A stretch of 64,000 nucleotides of DNA, taken from positions 54,770-118,769 of the forward strand of contig JANQJR010000037.1 of NCBI GenBank assembly GCA_028281525.1, given 5' to 3'. This document shows positions 18,502-27,992 of this stretch, one piece after another. Under the pieces are notes generated by a model, which searched no databases, was not told where the DNA came from, and saw nothing but the letters and a program-made list of their open reading frames with translations. This DNA comes from Magnetovibrio sp. Its GTDB lineage: Bacteria; Pseudomonadota; Alphaproteobacteria; Rhodospirillales; Magnetovibrionaceae. Position 1 is the first letter of the stretch; each line of letters opens with the position of its first letter. A program made the position numbers and the translations under genes.

Positions 18502-19281
18502 TCAGCCCGCGATGCCCTGGTACAAGGCCTGCAGCGCATCCCGCTGCTTTATAACTTTTGCCTTGAGCGCCGCGACCTCTTGACTTTGGCCGTCGGTCAA
18601 AAACTCCGCGCCTGCGAGCAACTTGCGCAGTTTGCCCAGATCGTCGATCAGACCGGGCATGGACTGGCCGTAGTGCTGTTCGATCTTCGGTTGGTCTTGG
18701 GCGTCCTCCATGCCCTCGGCGATGATCAGACCGGACAGTTTGCCGATTTCTTCAACAGCCGGCATATCCGCGAGAAGCCCGCCTTCGCGCCACAAATCGA
18801 CTTCGGCGCTCAAGCTGGCATTCTGGTTGGGCGGCCCATCCAGGCTCTGTTGCTGCAGGGCTTCGGCGTCCCGGTCCATCCGTTTGGTCAAGTGCGCCAG
18901 ATAAACCGCAAACGCGCTGGCGCTCACCATCGCCACCAGCGCCATAAACCCCTTTTCCATGAGGATCAGCCCAAGCAAGGCGAACAGTCCCGCCAGCCCA
19001 TAAAGGTAAGAGAACCACGCCTTGCGCGCACGCACCCGACCCCCTGTCCGGCCCGCGGCTTCGCGCAGCTGCCAGGACCAGGAAATGAACACACGGTATA
19101 AGCCATAAACGGGGGCAAGGAGGATTCCAGCCATGAGCGCCAAAATCACGTTTTCAACCGTATCCTCTCCCGGGAAGTTGTCCAGCGCCGCACCCACAAA
19201 AAACAGGCACACGAAACCGAGCACCGGCACCAAGGCCACAACGGCTTTTTTCAACCACCAGACAAGTGCGCCTTTTTTCAT
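18502..19281 (-). CDS. Membrane protein of unknown function with a long cytoplasmic tail
   Basis: A 259-residue protein. Four hydrophobic helices fall in the first 130 residues (about 13-33, 45-63, 92-108, 113-130). A soluble acidic tail with heptad-like Leu spacing near its end follows and may be a coiled coil. The ATG at 19281 follows AAGGAG at 6 bases; the TTG just before it is not needed. I do not recognise the family. Confidence 0.75.
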   Translation of the reverse strand: MKKGALVWWLKKAVVALVPVLGFVCLFFVGAALDNFPGEDTVENVILALMAGILLAPVYGLYRVFISWSWQLREAAGRTGGRVRARKAWFSYLYGLAGLFALLGLILMEKGFMALVAMVSASAFAVYLAHLTKRMDRDAEALQQQSLDGPPNQNASLSAEVDLWREGGLLADMPAVEEIGKLSGLIIAEGMEDAQDQPKIEQHYGQSMPGLIDDLGKLRKLLAGAEFLTDGQSQEVAALKAKVIKQRDALQALYQGIAG

Positions 19282-19412
19282 CAACCGCTCCTTCTTCCTG
19301 TCGGCACGTTGAAATTAGCGGATTTTTCAAGATATTGTCATCACCAACCAGGAATTTCTGACACGCGCCGTCTGCCCTTTTTTTGCCTTCGCCAGTTGGT
19401 ATAAAGTAAAGC

Positions 19413-20069
19413 ATGATAAAGAGAATCCCCGCCCTGTTGTTGACCGCCCTGCTCCTGTTCGGCTGGAGCCCGGCAGCCCAAGCCCATCCGCACGCCTGGA
19501 TCGACCTGCGCACCGCCGTCAAGCTCGACAGCCAGGGCCGCATCACGGCGGTAGAGTTGGATTGGACCTTCGATACCTATTACACGCTCTATACCCTTGA
19601 AGGCATCGTGAAGGCCGGCACGCCCTTGCAGCCTACCCTGGACGCTTTAGCGCGCGAAAATCTGATCAACTTGCGTGACTTCGACTACTTCCTCGATGTC
19701 CGCATCGACGGCAAACGTCAAACGCTGAGCGAAGTCACCCATTACCAGACCGAGATGCGGGGTGAACGGTTGTGGATGCGCTTCGAAGTACCGCTGGAAA
19801 CACCCATCGATCCAAAGGCGGTGGCCGTGAGCATCTCGTCTTACGACCCCACGTACTATATCGAGGTGCTCTACGCCGAAGAGGGCCCGTTGATGACGTT
19901 CGAAGACGCCGCCACCGGCGCAGCGCTGGAAATCTGCACGGCAAACATTGTCATGCCCAACCCGACCATGGAAGAACGCTTCTTCGCCGCCTCCTTGGGC
20001 CCGGACGAAGACGGCGGCACGGCCTTGGGCGAACTCTTCGCGGAAAAAGCGACTCTCGCATGCAAGTGA
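19413..20069 (+). CDS. DUF1007-family periplasmic protein
   Basis: A 218-residue exported protein. A signal peptide ends at about AAQA, directly before HPHAW, the family's conserved histidine-containing N terminus, which may bind metal. DUF1007 proteins are nearly always encoded beside NicO-type nickel/cobalt exporters and are thought to act in periplasmic metal handling. Here the stop codon overlaps the start of such an exporter gene by 10 bases, so the two are coupled. Confidence 0.88.
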   Translation: MIKRIPALLLTALLLFGWSPAAQAHPHAWIDLRTAVKLDSQGRITAVELDWTFDTYYTLYTLEGIVKAGTPLQPTLDALARENLINLRDFDYFLDVRIDGKRQTLSEVTHYQTEMRGERLWMRFEVPLETPIDPKAVAVSISSYDPTYYIEVLYAEEGPLMTFEDAATGAALEICTANIVMPNPTMEERFFAASLGPDEDGGTALGELFAEKATLACK

Positions 20070-21064
20070 ACGCAAAGGCCAGGTCGCTGGCGTGGGGCAT
20101 GGCCTTGGTGGCGGGGGCATTGATCCTCTACATCGTTGTGAGCGGCCTGGCGCAAGCCTGGTTCGAAGCCCTGGTGGTGTTCGTTTACGATCAGCAACGC
20201 GGCTTTTCGCGGGCGTTCTCCGAAGGGGTCGCGGCGCTGCGCAAGAATGAGGACGGCGCAACCTTGTCCCTGATGGCGCTGGGGTTCACCTACGGCATTT
20301 TCCACGCCGTCGGCCCGGGCCACGGCAAGGCGGTGATCTCCACCTACGCGCTGACCCACGAAACCAAGATGCGCCGCACCGTGGCGCTGTCGTTCGCCGC
20401 CGCCTTGATCCAGGGCTTGAGCGCGATCTTAGTGGTGGGCGTTTTGTCCCTGGCTGTGCAGGGCAGCATCCGCAAGCTCGCCATCGGCGCGGACGACGTG
20501 CTCAACCCCATCAGCTTCGCCGCCGTGGCGTTGATCGGGGTCTACCTGATTGCGCGCGGCGTCAAGGCTTGGCTGCGGACCCGCCGCACAGCCCGGCAAG
20601 CGCACCATCACATCCACAATCATGATCATGACCACAGTCACGGACATGCCCACGATCACGCCCATGATGAAAACTGCGGTTGCGGTCACACGCACATGCC
20701 CACGCCCGAGCAAGTCGACGAAGCCACCAACATCTGGCGCGCGGGCGCGGTGGCGCTGTCGGTCGGCATCCGGCCCTGTTCCGGCGCAATTCTGGTTTTG
20801 GTGCTGGCGTTCGCCTTCGGCTTTGCGCTGAGCGGCATCGCCGCGGTGATCGCCATGTCGCTGGGCACCGGGATCACCGTCGCGGCCCTGGCGTTGGGCG
20901 CGCAAAGCCTGCGTTGGCCGTTGGGCAAACTGTTCGGCGGCTTGGGCGTCGGCGCGGGATGGCTCAGCGCGGGCCTGATGATCGCCGGCGGCGCGATGAT
21001 CGTGTTGATCGGTGCAACGTTGCTGCACGGCTCGCTCAGCACACCCAACCATCCGTTTTTCTAG
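20060..21064 (+). CDS. NicO/RcnA-family nickel/cobalt transporter
   Basis: A 334-residue inner-membrane transporter with six or so helices. The family motif HAVGPGHGKA is present near residue 80. A cytoplasmic loop at about residues 180-212 is packed with His, Asp and Cys (HDHDHSHGHAHDHAHDENCGCGH), a metal-binding stretch. SVGIRPCSGAI is the second conserved motif. The start at 20060 lies within the end of the DUF1007 gene. It probably exports Ni or Co, which matters in a cell assembling a [NiFe] hydrogenase. Confidence 0.92.
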   Translation: MQVNAKARSLAWGMALVAGALILYIVVSGLAQAWFEALVVFVYDQQRGFSRAFSEGVAALRKNEDGATLSLMALGFTYGIFHAVGPGHGKAVISTYALTHETKMRRTVALSFAAALIQGLSAILVVGVLSLAVQGSIRKLAIGADDVLNPISFAAVALIGVYLIARGVKAWLRTRRTARQAHHHIHNHDHDHSHGHAHDHAHDENCGCGHTHMPTPEQVDEATNIWRAGAVALSVGIRPCSGAILVLVLAFAFGFALSGIAAVIAMSLGTGITVAALALGAQSLRWPLGKLFGGLGVGAGWLSAGLMIAGGAMIVLIGATLLHGSLSTPNHPFF

Positions 21065-21159
21065 GGTTCAGGACCCACCACCCAAGCTTTTGAGCCTGGC
21101 CCCCGTTCGGTGTAAACTGGTGCCCGGGGCTTAGTGCATCGGGGGAAGCGACCTCAAAC

Positions 21160-22614
21160 ATGCGAAAATTGTGGCTGACCATGTGGGAGCCGCCGGAGGA
21201 GTACCGGCTGGTGATCACCGTGTTTCTCAAGGGGCTCGGGATCATTTACGCCATCGCGTTCGCCTCGCTCGCGGTGCAGATCGAAGGCCTGTCGGGCAGC
21301 CAAGGCATCCTGCCGCTGATCGAACAGCACGCCAACCTCGAACACACGCTGGGCTGGAAGCGGTTCTTTATTTTTCCGAGCCTCTTTTGGCTGAACGCAT
21401 CCGACTGGGCGTTGAGCGGCGCAGCGTGGCTGGGTGTGGCGGCGGGCCTCACGTTGAGCTTCGGACTGTGGCCGCGCGTCATGTTGATCTTAGCCTATGT
21501 GCTGTATTTGAGCCTGTACCACGCCGGTTCGGTGTTCATGAATTTCCAGTGGGACACGTTGCTACTGGAAACCGGGTTCCTCGCCATCTTCCTGGCCGGT
21601 GGCGGTGCACGCATCGTCATTTGGCTGATGCGCTGGCTGTTGTTCCGGCTCCGGTTCCTGTCCGGTATCTCCAAGCTGACCAGTGGTGACCCGTTGTGGG
21701 CCAACCTAACGGCGCTGACCACTTATTTCGAAGTCCAGCCCCTGCCCCACGTAGGTGCTTGGTATTTCCACCACCTGCCCCAAGGCATCCTCAAGGCCGG
21801 AGCCTTCGGCGTGTTGGTGATCGAAATCCTGGTGCCGTTCCTGTTCCTTGCACCCCGGCGCTGGCGCATGGTCGGCGCATGGCTCACCATTGTCTTGCAG
21901 CTGTTGATCATCGCCACCTCGAACCACAATTTCATCAACCTACTGACCATCCTGCTGTGCCTGTTTCTGTTCGACGATCAAGCCATCCGCCGATGGGTGC
22001 CGAAATTCATCACCGCACCCCCGGCACTGCCCTGGGGGCGCTGGGCGCAAACCGCGTTCGCGCCGTTCGCGACCTTCATTGCGGCGGTCACGGCGGTCCA
22101 GGTCGCATCCATGGTGGTGGCCGGCAATCCACCGAACTGGATGCGCGACATCGAGCGCTTAAGCCTGTCATTTGCGATTGCCCACCGCTATCACGTCTTT
22201 CCCACCATGAAGGCGGAGCGCATCGAAATCGTCGTGGAATGGTCCTATGACGGACGCACCTGGCAACCGCTGGACTTCAAATACAAACCGGGCGATCCCG
22301 CCGAAGCGCCGCCCTTGGTCGCGCCCCACCATCCCCGGCTGGACTGGCACATGTGGTTCGTACCCATGGGCCGCGATGTGTTCGTGATGCCTTACCAGCG
22401 CTTTGTCGAACGGCTTTTGCAAGGCTCGGAACCGGTGTTGGGCTTGTTGCCTGACGACGCCTTTCCGTCCGGGCCACCGCGTTTCATCCGCGCGCATGGC
22501 GTGCGATACCGCTTCACCGGATGGGCGGAACGCACCCAACATGACCGTTGGTGGAAGGTTGAATGGCTGGGATCATTTTGGCCAAGCCCCTGGATTGAAA
22601 GGAAGAATATGTGA
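21160..22614 (+). CDS. Lipase maturation factor (LMF1) family membrane protein
   Basis: A 484-residue multi-pass membrane protein of the LMF family. Hydrophobic helices run through about residue 350. The conserved NFQWDTLLLETGFLAIF segment and a soluble C-terminal domain with WSYDGRTWQPLDFKYKPGD are characteristic. In animals LMF1 assists lipase folding; the bacterial role is unknown. It seems to be a single-gene unit between the NicO gene and a histidine kinase. Confidence 0.9.
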   Translation: MRKLWLTMWEPPEEYRLVITVFLKGLGIIYAIAFASLAVQIEGLSGSQGILPLIEQHANLEHTLGWKRFFIFPSLFWLNASDWALSGAAWLGVAAGLTLSFGLWPRVMLILAYVLYLSLYHAGSVFMNFQWDTLLLETGFLAIFLAGGGARIVIWLMRWLLFRLRFLSGISKLTSGDPLWANLTALTTYFEVQPLPHVGAWYFHHLPQGILKAGAFGVLVIEILVPFLFLAPRRWRMVGAWLTIVLQLLIIATSNHNFINLLTILLCLFLFDDQAIRRWVPKFITAPPALPWGRWAQTAFAPFATFIAAVTAVQVASMVVAGNPPNWMRDIERLSLSFAIAHRYHVFPTMKAERIEIVVEWSYDGRTWQPLDFKYKPGDPAEAPPLVAPHHPRLDWHMWFVPMGRDVFVMPYQRFVERLLQGSEPVLGLLPDDAFPSGPPRFIRAHGVRYRFTGWAERTQHDRWWKVEWLGSFWPSPWIERKNM

Positions 22615-22707
22615 TGTGGCGCAGGAATCATTTGCTTTTCGCGCCCGTTTGAAGGATGAATGTAGGGGGACGATGAGTGGGCGTACCGACACTCGACATT
22701 TGAAAAT

Positions 22708-24303
22708 ATGGATCACGCCAACCCATTTCTTTATCGCTTTCACTACGCCAACCGTGTGTTGAAATACGGCGCGCCGGTGGTTCTGTTCGTATTTTTGGCC
22801 ATCACCGTGTTCGCCGCGGACCGTTTCGTTGCGCGCCAGGAAACCGAACGCGATATCCAGGAAACCAAGATCGTTGCCGAACAAGCCGCAATCCGCCTGG
22901 AAGACTTCTTCAACGCCCGCCTCCAGGTGGTGCACCTGCTGTCACAGACTTGGGGAAATGGGCAAAACTACGACCGGGAAAGCTTCACCGACGATGCGCT
23001 TCTGATCCAGGTTCTGTTCAAGGGGTTTCAAGCCACCAACTGGATCGACCCCTCCGGCACCATCCAATGGGTTGTTCCCGAAGCCGACAACCCCAACACC
23101 CGGGGCAAAAACGTCAAAGCCATTCCTCCTGCAAAAGCGGTATTCGAAAAGGTCGCCATAACCCAACTGCCCCATGTGACGCCGCCGATACAACTGTTTC
23201 AGGGTTACACCGGTATCGTTGGCTACTTTCCGGTTGAGAAAGCGGGCGCGTTCGACGGCGTGATCACCGCCGTATTTCGCACATCGATCGTAATCGAAGA
23301 GGCGCTGGCCAAAGGCTTGCTGGCCGAACATGGCTTCACCATCACCAACAACGGCAATCCGGTTTATCGGAATGACGCGGCCGCGGCCGGTCTGAACGCA
23401 CCGGTGCATCACGATTTCAAGGTTTGGGATCAGGTGTGGACCCTATCGCTGTCCAGTCACCACACCGTGCACAAGCCGCGGTTCGGATTGGAATGGCCGG
23501 TGACGCTGATCGCTCTGCTGTTGGCGGGCCTGCTGTCGGGATTGCTGTGGATGTACATCAAGCGCCAGGACGCCCTGGTGATTGCGAAAGAACAGGCCGA
23601 AGCCGCCAACATCGCGAAGTCGGAATTCCTCGCCAACATGAGCCACGAACTGCGCACCCCGCTCAATTCGGTCATCGGCTTTTCGGAAATCCTCAACCTG
23701 GAAACCATGGGACCGTTGCCGGACCCGTACAAGGAATATTCCAACCTGATCGTATCCAGCGGACGGCATCTCCTGGAAACCATCAACCAGATTCTCGATA
23801 TGTCGAAAATCGAGGCCGGCGAAATGACCTTGGACATCCGCCAGGTTCATATGAAGGACATCATCAACGAAGTGTTGATTCTGCTCAAAGCCGACATGGT
23901 GAAGAAAGATATCGAGGTGCGTAACGACACCAACGAGACGCACCTGATGCTGGTCGACCCGCTGCGCGTCAAACAAGCGCTGTTCAACGTGCTGGGCAAC
24001 AGCATCAAATTCACCAATGCGGGATCGGTGGTGGTCAGCAACCACTGCGGCGCGCACGGACATACCATCATCGTCAAGGATACCGGCATCGGCATGACCG
24101 CCGAAGAAATCATCCTCGCCCAAAAGCCCTTCGGCCAAGTGGATAACCAAGCCTACACCCGCCAGACCACCGGCACAGGGCTGGGATTGAGCCTCACCAA
24201 ACGCATCATGGAATTGCACGGCGGCAAGTTGGAAATCTTCTCCCACCCCGGCGAAGGCACGGAAGTGCACATGACCTTCCCGCCTGAAGCGGGGGTGGAG
24301 TAA
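22708..24303 (+). CDS. Membrane sensor histidine kinase with periplasmic sensor domain
   Basis: A 531-residue kinase. Membrane helices at about 21-38 and 262-282 frame a periplasmic sensor of about 220 residues that looks like a CHASE-type domain. The HisKA box is [10 protein letters not shown] with His313. The ATP-binding domain follows, with NSIKF (N box), DTGIGM (G1) and TGTGLGLSL (G2). No receiver domain or adjacent response regulator gene is present, so its partner is elsewhere. Confidence 0.92.
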   Translation: MDHANPFLYRFHYANRVLKYGAPVVLFVFLAITVFAADRFVARQETERDIQETKIVAEQAAIRLEDFFNARLQVVHLLSQTWGNGQNYDRESFTDDALLIQVLFKGFQATNWIDPSGTIQWVVPEADNPNTRGKNVKAIPPAKAVFEKVAITQLPHVTPPIQLFQGYTGIVGYFPVEKAGAFDGVITAVFRTSIVIEEALAKGLLAEHGFTITNNGNPVYRNDAAAAGLNAPVHHDFKVWDQVWTLSLSSHHTVHKPRFGLEWPVTLIALLLAGLLSGLLWMYIKRQDALVIAKEQAEAANIAKSEFLANMSHELRTPLNSVIGFSEILNLETMGPLPDPYKEYSNLIVSSGRHLLETINQILDMSKIEAGEMTLDIRQVHMKDIINEVLILLKADMVKKDIEVRNDTNETHLMLVDPLRVKQALFNVLGNSIKFTNAGSVVVSNHCGAHGHTIIVKDTGIGMTAEEIILAQKPFGQVDNQAYTRQTTGTGLGLSLTKRIMELHGGKLEIFSHPGEGTEVHMTFPPEAGVE

Positions 24304-24360
24304 GCAGGCACGGAAGGCCCACGCCCGGCTCCCCGTTTGCAGGCCTCCTCTCAGGCCCGC

Positions 24361-25014
24361 TTACAAATACGTTTCGGCTTCCGCCAAATCTTCAAGTGTA
24401 TTGATGTTGAAAAACGGATCCCGGCCGCTCGGCAGGTCGTCATCAAAGTTAACGGTTGCGACCTTGTAGCGCGCCGTCCAGGCGTCGACCTTGCGAAGCC
24501 CTTCTTGCTCCAGCGCCTTGCGCAACTCGAAGCGCTTATCCACGGGCCAAAGTCCGAAAACGGGATGGGTGCGCCCACCGGATGACACGGTGCCCATATC
24601 CGCGTCTTCGCGGGTGATGGCGGCCAGCACGCGCTGCACCCAATTGACCGGCACGAACGGCGCGTCGGTTGCAAAGGTCGCGATCCACGCGGCTTGCGGC
24701 ACGTGTTCGGCCACGCAGTCCATGGCGCTCAGCACACCCGCCAAGGGGCCGGCGTGGCCTTCGATGCTATCGTGAAGCACCGGAAGCCCTAAGTCAGGAA
24801 ACCGCCCTTCGTCGCCATTGATGTTGAGAATGAGAGCGCCGACCTGCGGCGCGGCATTGCGCGCGGCATGCTCCAACAAGGTCATGCCGTTCAGTTCACG
24901 CAAGCACTTGTCGCCTTCACCAAACCGTCGGGATTGTCCGCCCGCCAACAGAACGCCTGCGATTTCGCGCGAGCCGGACGGAATGAATGCTTTGGGGTTG
25001 GTCATGTATGTCAT
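24361..25014 (-). CDS. mobA: Molybdenum cofactor guanylyltransferase MobA
   Basis: A 217-residue nucleotidyltransferase that adds GMP to molybdopterin. It shows LLAGGQSRRFGEGDKCL (nucleotide-binding loop and Lys), FATDAPFVP and the NINTLEDL end typical of MobA. A start at 25014 or 25005 is plausible; GGTAGG supports 25014. It is convergent with the kinase gene. MobB is encoded in this window at 8608-9141, so the two cofactor genes are not in one operon. Confidence 0.94.
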   Translation of the reverse strand: MTYMTNPKAFIPSGSREIAGVLLAGGQSRRFGEGDKCLRELNGMTLLEHAARNAAPQVGALILNINGDEGRFPDLGLPVLHDSIEGHAGPLAGVLSAMDCVAEHVPQAAWIATFATDAPFVPVNWVQRVLAAITREDADMGTVSSGGRTHPVFGLWPVDKRFELRKALEQEGLRKVDAWTARYKVATVNFDDDLPSGRDPFFNINTLEDLAEAETYL

Positions 25015-25234
25015 GGGGAGGCCTACCTTTTCCTGTCGATAAGACTGCACAAAAGATGACACATGAAAATCACCACTTCGTGACAGTCAAGATATGGGGA
25101 TTCGGTTAACAACCCACAACCAGAACAGGGATTTAGGAACGGCCCTTAACCGCCAAACGCATTATTGCCACCTCAACGGCAGCGCACCATACTGGCGCTG
25201 GGTGCTCAGCAAGGGTTTGATTGGAGGAGCCTTC

Positions 25235-26116
25235 ATGATCAAAAAAATCTTAATCGGCACCGGCGTGGTCGTTGTCGCGCTCGTCGTCGGCATCTACTGG
25301 CTATCGCAAAACGCCGGTCCGATCGTCCAAGCCGTGATCGAAGAACAGGGCACGCGCGCAACGCAAGTCCCGGTCACGCTGGATGCGGTGGACATCGACC
25401 TTGCGGACTTGAAGGCCGGACTGCGCGGCTTGGCCGTCGCCAACCCGCCGGGGTTCGAAACCGAACGCGCCATCAGCTTGGGCGCGATTAGCGTCAAGAT
25501 CGCCAAGGACTGGTCGCCGAACCTGATCGTCATCGACGAGGTCATGATCGATGCGCCGGAAGTCACTTATGAAATCGGCTCGGGCGGCTCCAACATCGCG
25601 AAAATTCAGGAAAACGTCGATAACTTCGTCAAGGCCATGACCGGGCCGGAACAAGCCGGATCCGGCAGTACTGACGGCGGCAAAGGCAATCAAGGCGGCG
25701 AAAGCCAAGACAGCCCCAAGGTCGTCATCAACAACTTCTACATCAAGCACGGCAAGGTCAATGTCTCAACCGCCCTGTTCAAAGGCAAATCATTGACCGC
25801 GCCGTTGCCGGACATCCACCTGCAAGACATCGGCAAGGATGACGGCTCGGGCGCGGGCGCAACCCCTACGGAAGTGGTGGAGCAAATCATCACCGCCATC
25901 ACCGACAAAGCCGACGGCGCAGCAAGCTCGCTGGATCTCTCACAACTGGGCGTCGCGGACATTACCGGCAAGGCCGCGGAAATCGGCGGTGCGGCCAAGG
26001 ATGCACTGGAAGGCGCAGGCCAGAAACTCGATGGTGCGGGCGATCAACTCGGTGGCGCGGCCAAGGACGCCGGCGAAGCGCTGGGCGGCGCGGTCAAGAA
26101 CCTGTTCGGCAACTGA
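25235..26116 (+). CDS. AsmA-like envelope protein
   Basis: A 293-residue protein with one N-terminal membrane anchor (about residues 5-24) and a periplasmic region resembling the AsmA N-terminal repeat (VTLDAVDIDLADLKAGLRGLAVANPPGF). A low-complexity Gly/Ser linker lies in the middle. An Ala/Gly-rich amphipathic C terminus has repeats of the form GGAAKDA. TTGGAGGAG sits just before the ATG at 25235, so the upstream in-frame starts are rejected. A strong terminator follows. Confidence 0.8.
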   Translation: MIKKILIGTGVVVVALVVGIYWLSQNAGPIVQAVIEEQGTRATQVPVTLDAVDIDLADLKAGLRGLAVANPPGFETERAISLGAISVKIAKDWSPNLIVIDEVMIDAPEVTYEIGSGGSNIAKIQENVDNFVKAMTGPEQAGSGSTDGGKGNQGGESQDSPKVVINNFYIKHGKVNVSTALFKGKSLTAPLPDIHLQDIGKDDGSGAGATPTEVVEQIITAITDKADGAASSLDLSQLGVADITGKAAEIGGAAKDALEGAGQKLDGAGDQLGGAAKDAGEALGGAVKNLFGN

Positions 26117-26155
26117 CACCCTACCCCCCACCGCAGGGCTCTTCTGCCCAAAGAT

Positions 26156-26183
26156 AAAGGCCCGGCGAATGCCGGGCCTTTTT
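26156..26183 (+). terminator. Rho-independent terminator
   Basis: AAAGGCCCGGC / GCCGGGCCTTT with a GAAT loop and five T residues lies 40 bases after the AsmA-like gene. It also lies just beyond the end of the convergent glycine-rich gene and may serve both. Confidence 0.92.
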
Positions 26184-26201
26184 GACGCGCACAGACGCGT
26201 G

Positions 26202-26618
26202 TTATTGCGCGGGCGCCGCCGGTGCTGCGGGCACCGCCGGTGCGACCGGGGCCCCGTACGGCGCGTAGCCGTAAGGCGCATAACCATAACCAGGGCCGCC
26301 ATAGCCATAGCCAGGATGACCGCCCCAACCATAGGGACCGCCACCGTAACCGTGGTAATTGCGCCAATCGTTGTAGAGCGCGCTGTTGCCGGAACCGCGT
26401 CCGCTCATGCCGAAGGAGAAATCGCCGGAGCCATCGCCCCAACCGTCACCCCAACCGCGGTTGCCCCAGTTGTTGTTGCCCCAGCCCGGGCCACCACCCC
26501 AGGGTCCACCCCAGCCGGGGCCCCAGCCCCAAGCCTGAGCGTCACCGGCGGTGGCCAAGGCGCTCGCGCCCACGATGCCTGCAATGGCAAGCGCTTTCAT
26601 CAATTTGGTAGAGTTCAT
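26202..26618 (-). CDS. Probable sulfur globule protein (Gly/aromatic-rich, exported)
   Basis: A 138-residue protein with a signal peptide ending at about GDAQA. The mature part is mostly Gly, Trp, Tyr, Asn and Pro (GWGPGWGGPWGGGPGWG, then GYGYGGPGYGYAPYGYAP) with FSFGMSGRGSG in the middle. This composition and layout resemble the envelope proteins of intracellular/periplasmic sulfur globules in purple sulfur bacteria. GGAGGAG precedes the ATG at 26618. Other Gly-rich surface proteins remain possible. If the call is right, the organism stores sulfur during sulfide or thiosulfate oxidation. Confidence 0.6.
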   Translation of the reverse strand: MNSTKLMKALAIAGIVGASALATAGDAQAWGWGPGWGGPWGGGPGWGNNNWGNRGWGDGWGDGSGDFSFGMSGRGSGNSALYNDWRNYHGYGGGPYGWGGHPGYGYGGPGYGYAPYGYAPYGAPVAPAVPAAPAAPAQ

Positions 26619-26795
26619 CTCCACTCCTCCGTGTTAGACGTTATTGTTGACCGGCCCCACGGGTGCAAGAGCCCCCGTGTCGACCGAAGCTTCTTAATGA
26701 GATTCAATTCAGTCTAGGGGCTTTTCCGCCCCAATCCAAGTGACAACGCGGTAACGCTCTCGATAAGGAATATCATCCTTTGCGCGCAGTTCCGC

Positions 26796-27989
26796 TTATG
26801 AGACGGGCTCGGGCGCGAGCCGCTTGGTGCGCGCATACCATAGTGTGGCAAAGAACGTTGCGGCCAAAAACGGCGCCATGCCGTAATTCACCGCATCCCA
26901 CCCCGACAGATTGAGCAACCCTCCCGACGAAAACGAACCGGTGGCGGCAGCGGCGAACACGATGAATTCGTTCAAGCCTTGGGTTTTCGCCTTCTCGGAC
27001 GGCCTATAGGCTTCGGTGAGCAGCGTGGTGCCGCCGACGAACAGGAAATTCCAGGCAACCCCCAGCAAGATCAGCGCCGCGCCGAAATTGAACATCCCGA
27101 GCCCCGAAACCGCGAACCCCGCGCTGATCACGAACAGCGCCATGCCGGTGAACAAAACCGCCAAAACACCGAAACGATGGATCAAGGTGCCGGTGAAGAA
27201 CGACGGCACGAACATCGCCAACACATGCCACTGTATAACCGATCCTGTGTCGTGCATTTCGAAGCCGCAAGCCGTCATCGCCAAGGGTGTTGCCGTCATC
27301 ACCAACACCATCAGGCCATAACTGGTCGCAGCGTTGAGCACGGCGGCGATGAACACCGGCTGGCGGATGATTTCGCCCAAAGGCCGCGCGCCTTCATGGC
27401 TGCCCTCTTCCATGGGGCGCGGAATGCGCACCAGGAACAACGGAATCATCGCCGCCACACTGATCAGCGCGGCCATGGCGAAACCGCCTGCGAACGGCAC
27501 CGGTGCCAACAAATCGCGCGAGTAAACCGCGATGGTCGGACCGAACAGCGCCGAAATCACACCGCCCAGCAAAACATAAGACACCGCGCGGCTGACATAA
27601 TCCTTGGGCGCAGTTTCCACGGCGGCAAAGCGGTAGTACTGGGTGCAGGCCTGATAGACGCCCATGATCAACGCCGCCCCGCAAAACAGCCAAAAATCGC
27701 CCAAAACGATGGCGTAAGCGCCCAGCGATCCGCTGAGCACGCCGGACGTCGCCCCGATCAGGAACCCAAAGCGCCGCCCGATGCGCTTCATCAGCATGGA
27801 CATGGGCACCGTGCTGGCCGCCGTGCCGATGGTCATCACGGCGATCGGTAAGGTCGCCAGCAATTTGTTGTCGGCCAGCATCTGTCCCACCAGACCGGCG
27901 AACATGATGTAGGTGACGCCGGACACCAGATAGAGCCCCTGGGCCGTCGCCAGCAAAAAGACGTTGAAGCGGTAGTGTGCGACGGACAT
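26796..27989 (-). CDS. Major facilitator superfamily transporter
   Basis: A 397-residue membrane protein with 12 predicted helices. The MFS loop signature appears as MKRIGRRFGF after helix 2. Substrate unknown. The gene ends 193 bases from the start of the glycine-rich gene on the same strand, and its start lies 3 bases after the stop of the EamA transporter, so the two transporters form an operon. Confidence 0.88.
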   Translation of the reverse strand: MSVAHYRFNVFLLATAQGLYLVSGVTYIMFAGLVGQMLADNKLLATLPIAVMTIGTAASTVPMSMLMKRIGRRFGFLIGATSGVLSGSLGAYAIVLGDFWLFCGAALIMGVYQACTQYYRFAAVETAPKDYVSRAVSYVLLGGVISALFGPTIAVYSRDLLAPVPFAGGFAMAALISVAAMIPLFLVRIPRPMEEGSHEGARPLGEIIRQPVFIAAVLNAATSYGLMVLVMTATPLAMTACGFEMHDTGSVIQWHVLAMFVPSFFTGTLIHRFGVLAVLFTGMALFVISAGFAVSGLGMFNFGAALILLGVAWNFLFVGGTTLLTEAYRPSEKAKTQGLNEFIVFAAAATGSFSSGGLLNLSGWDAVNYGMAPFLAATFFATLWYARTKRLAPEPVS

Positions 27990-27992
27990 GAC

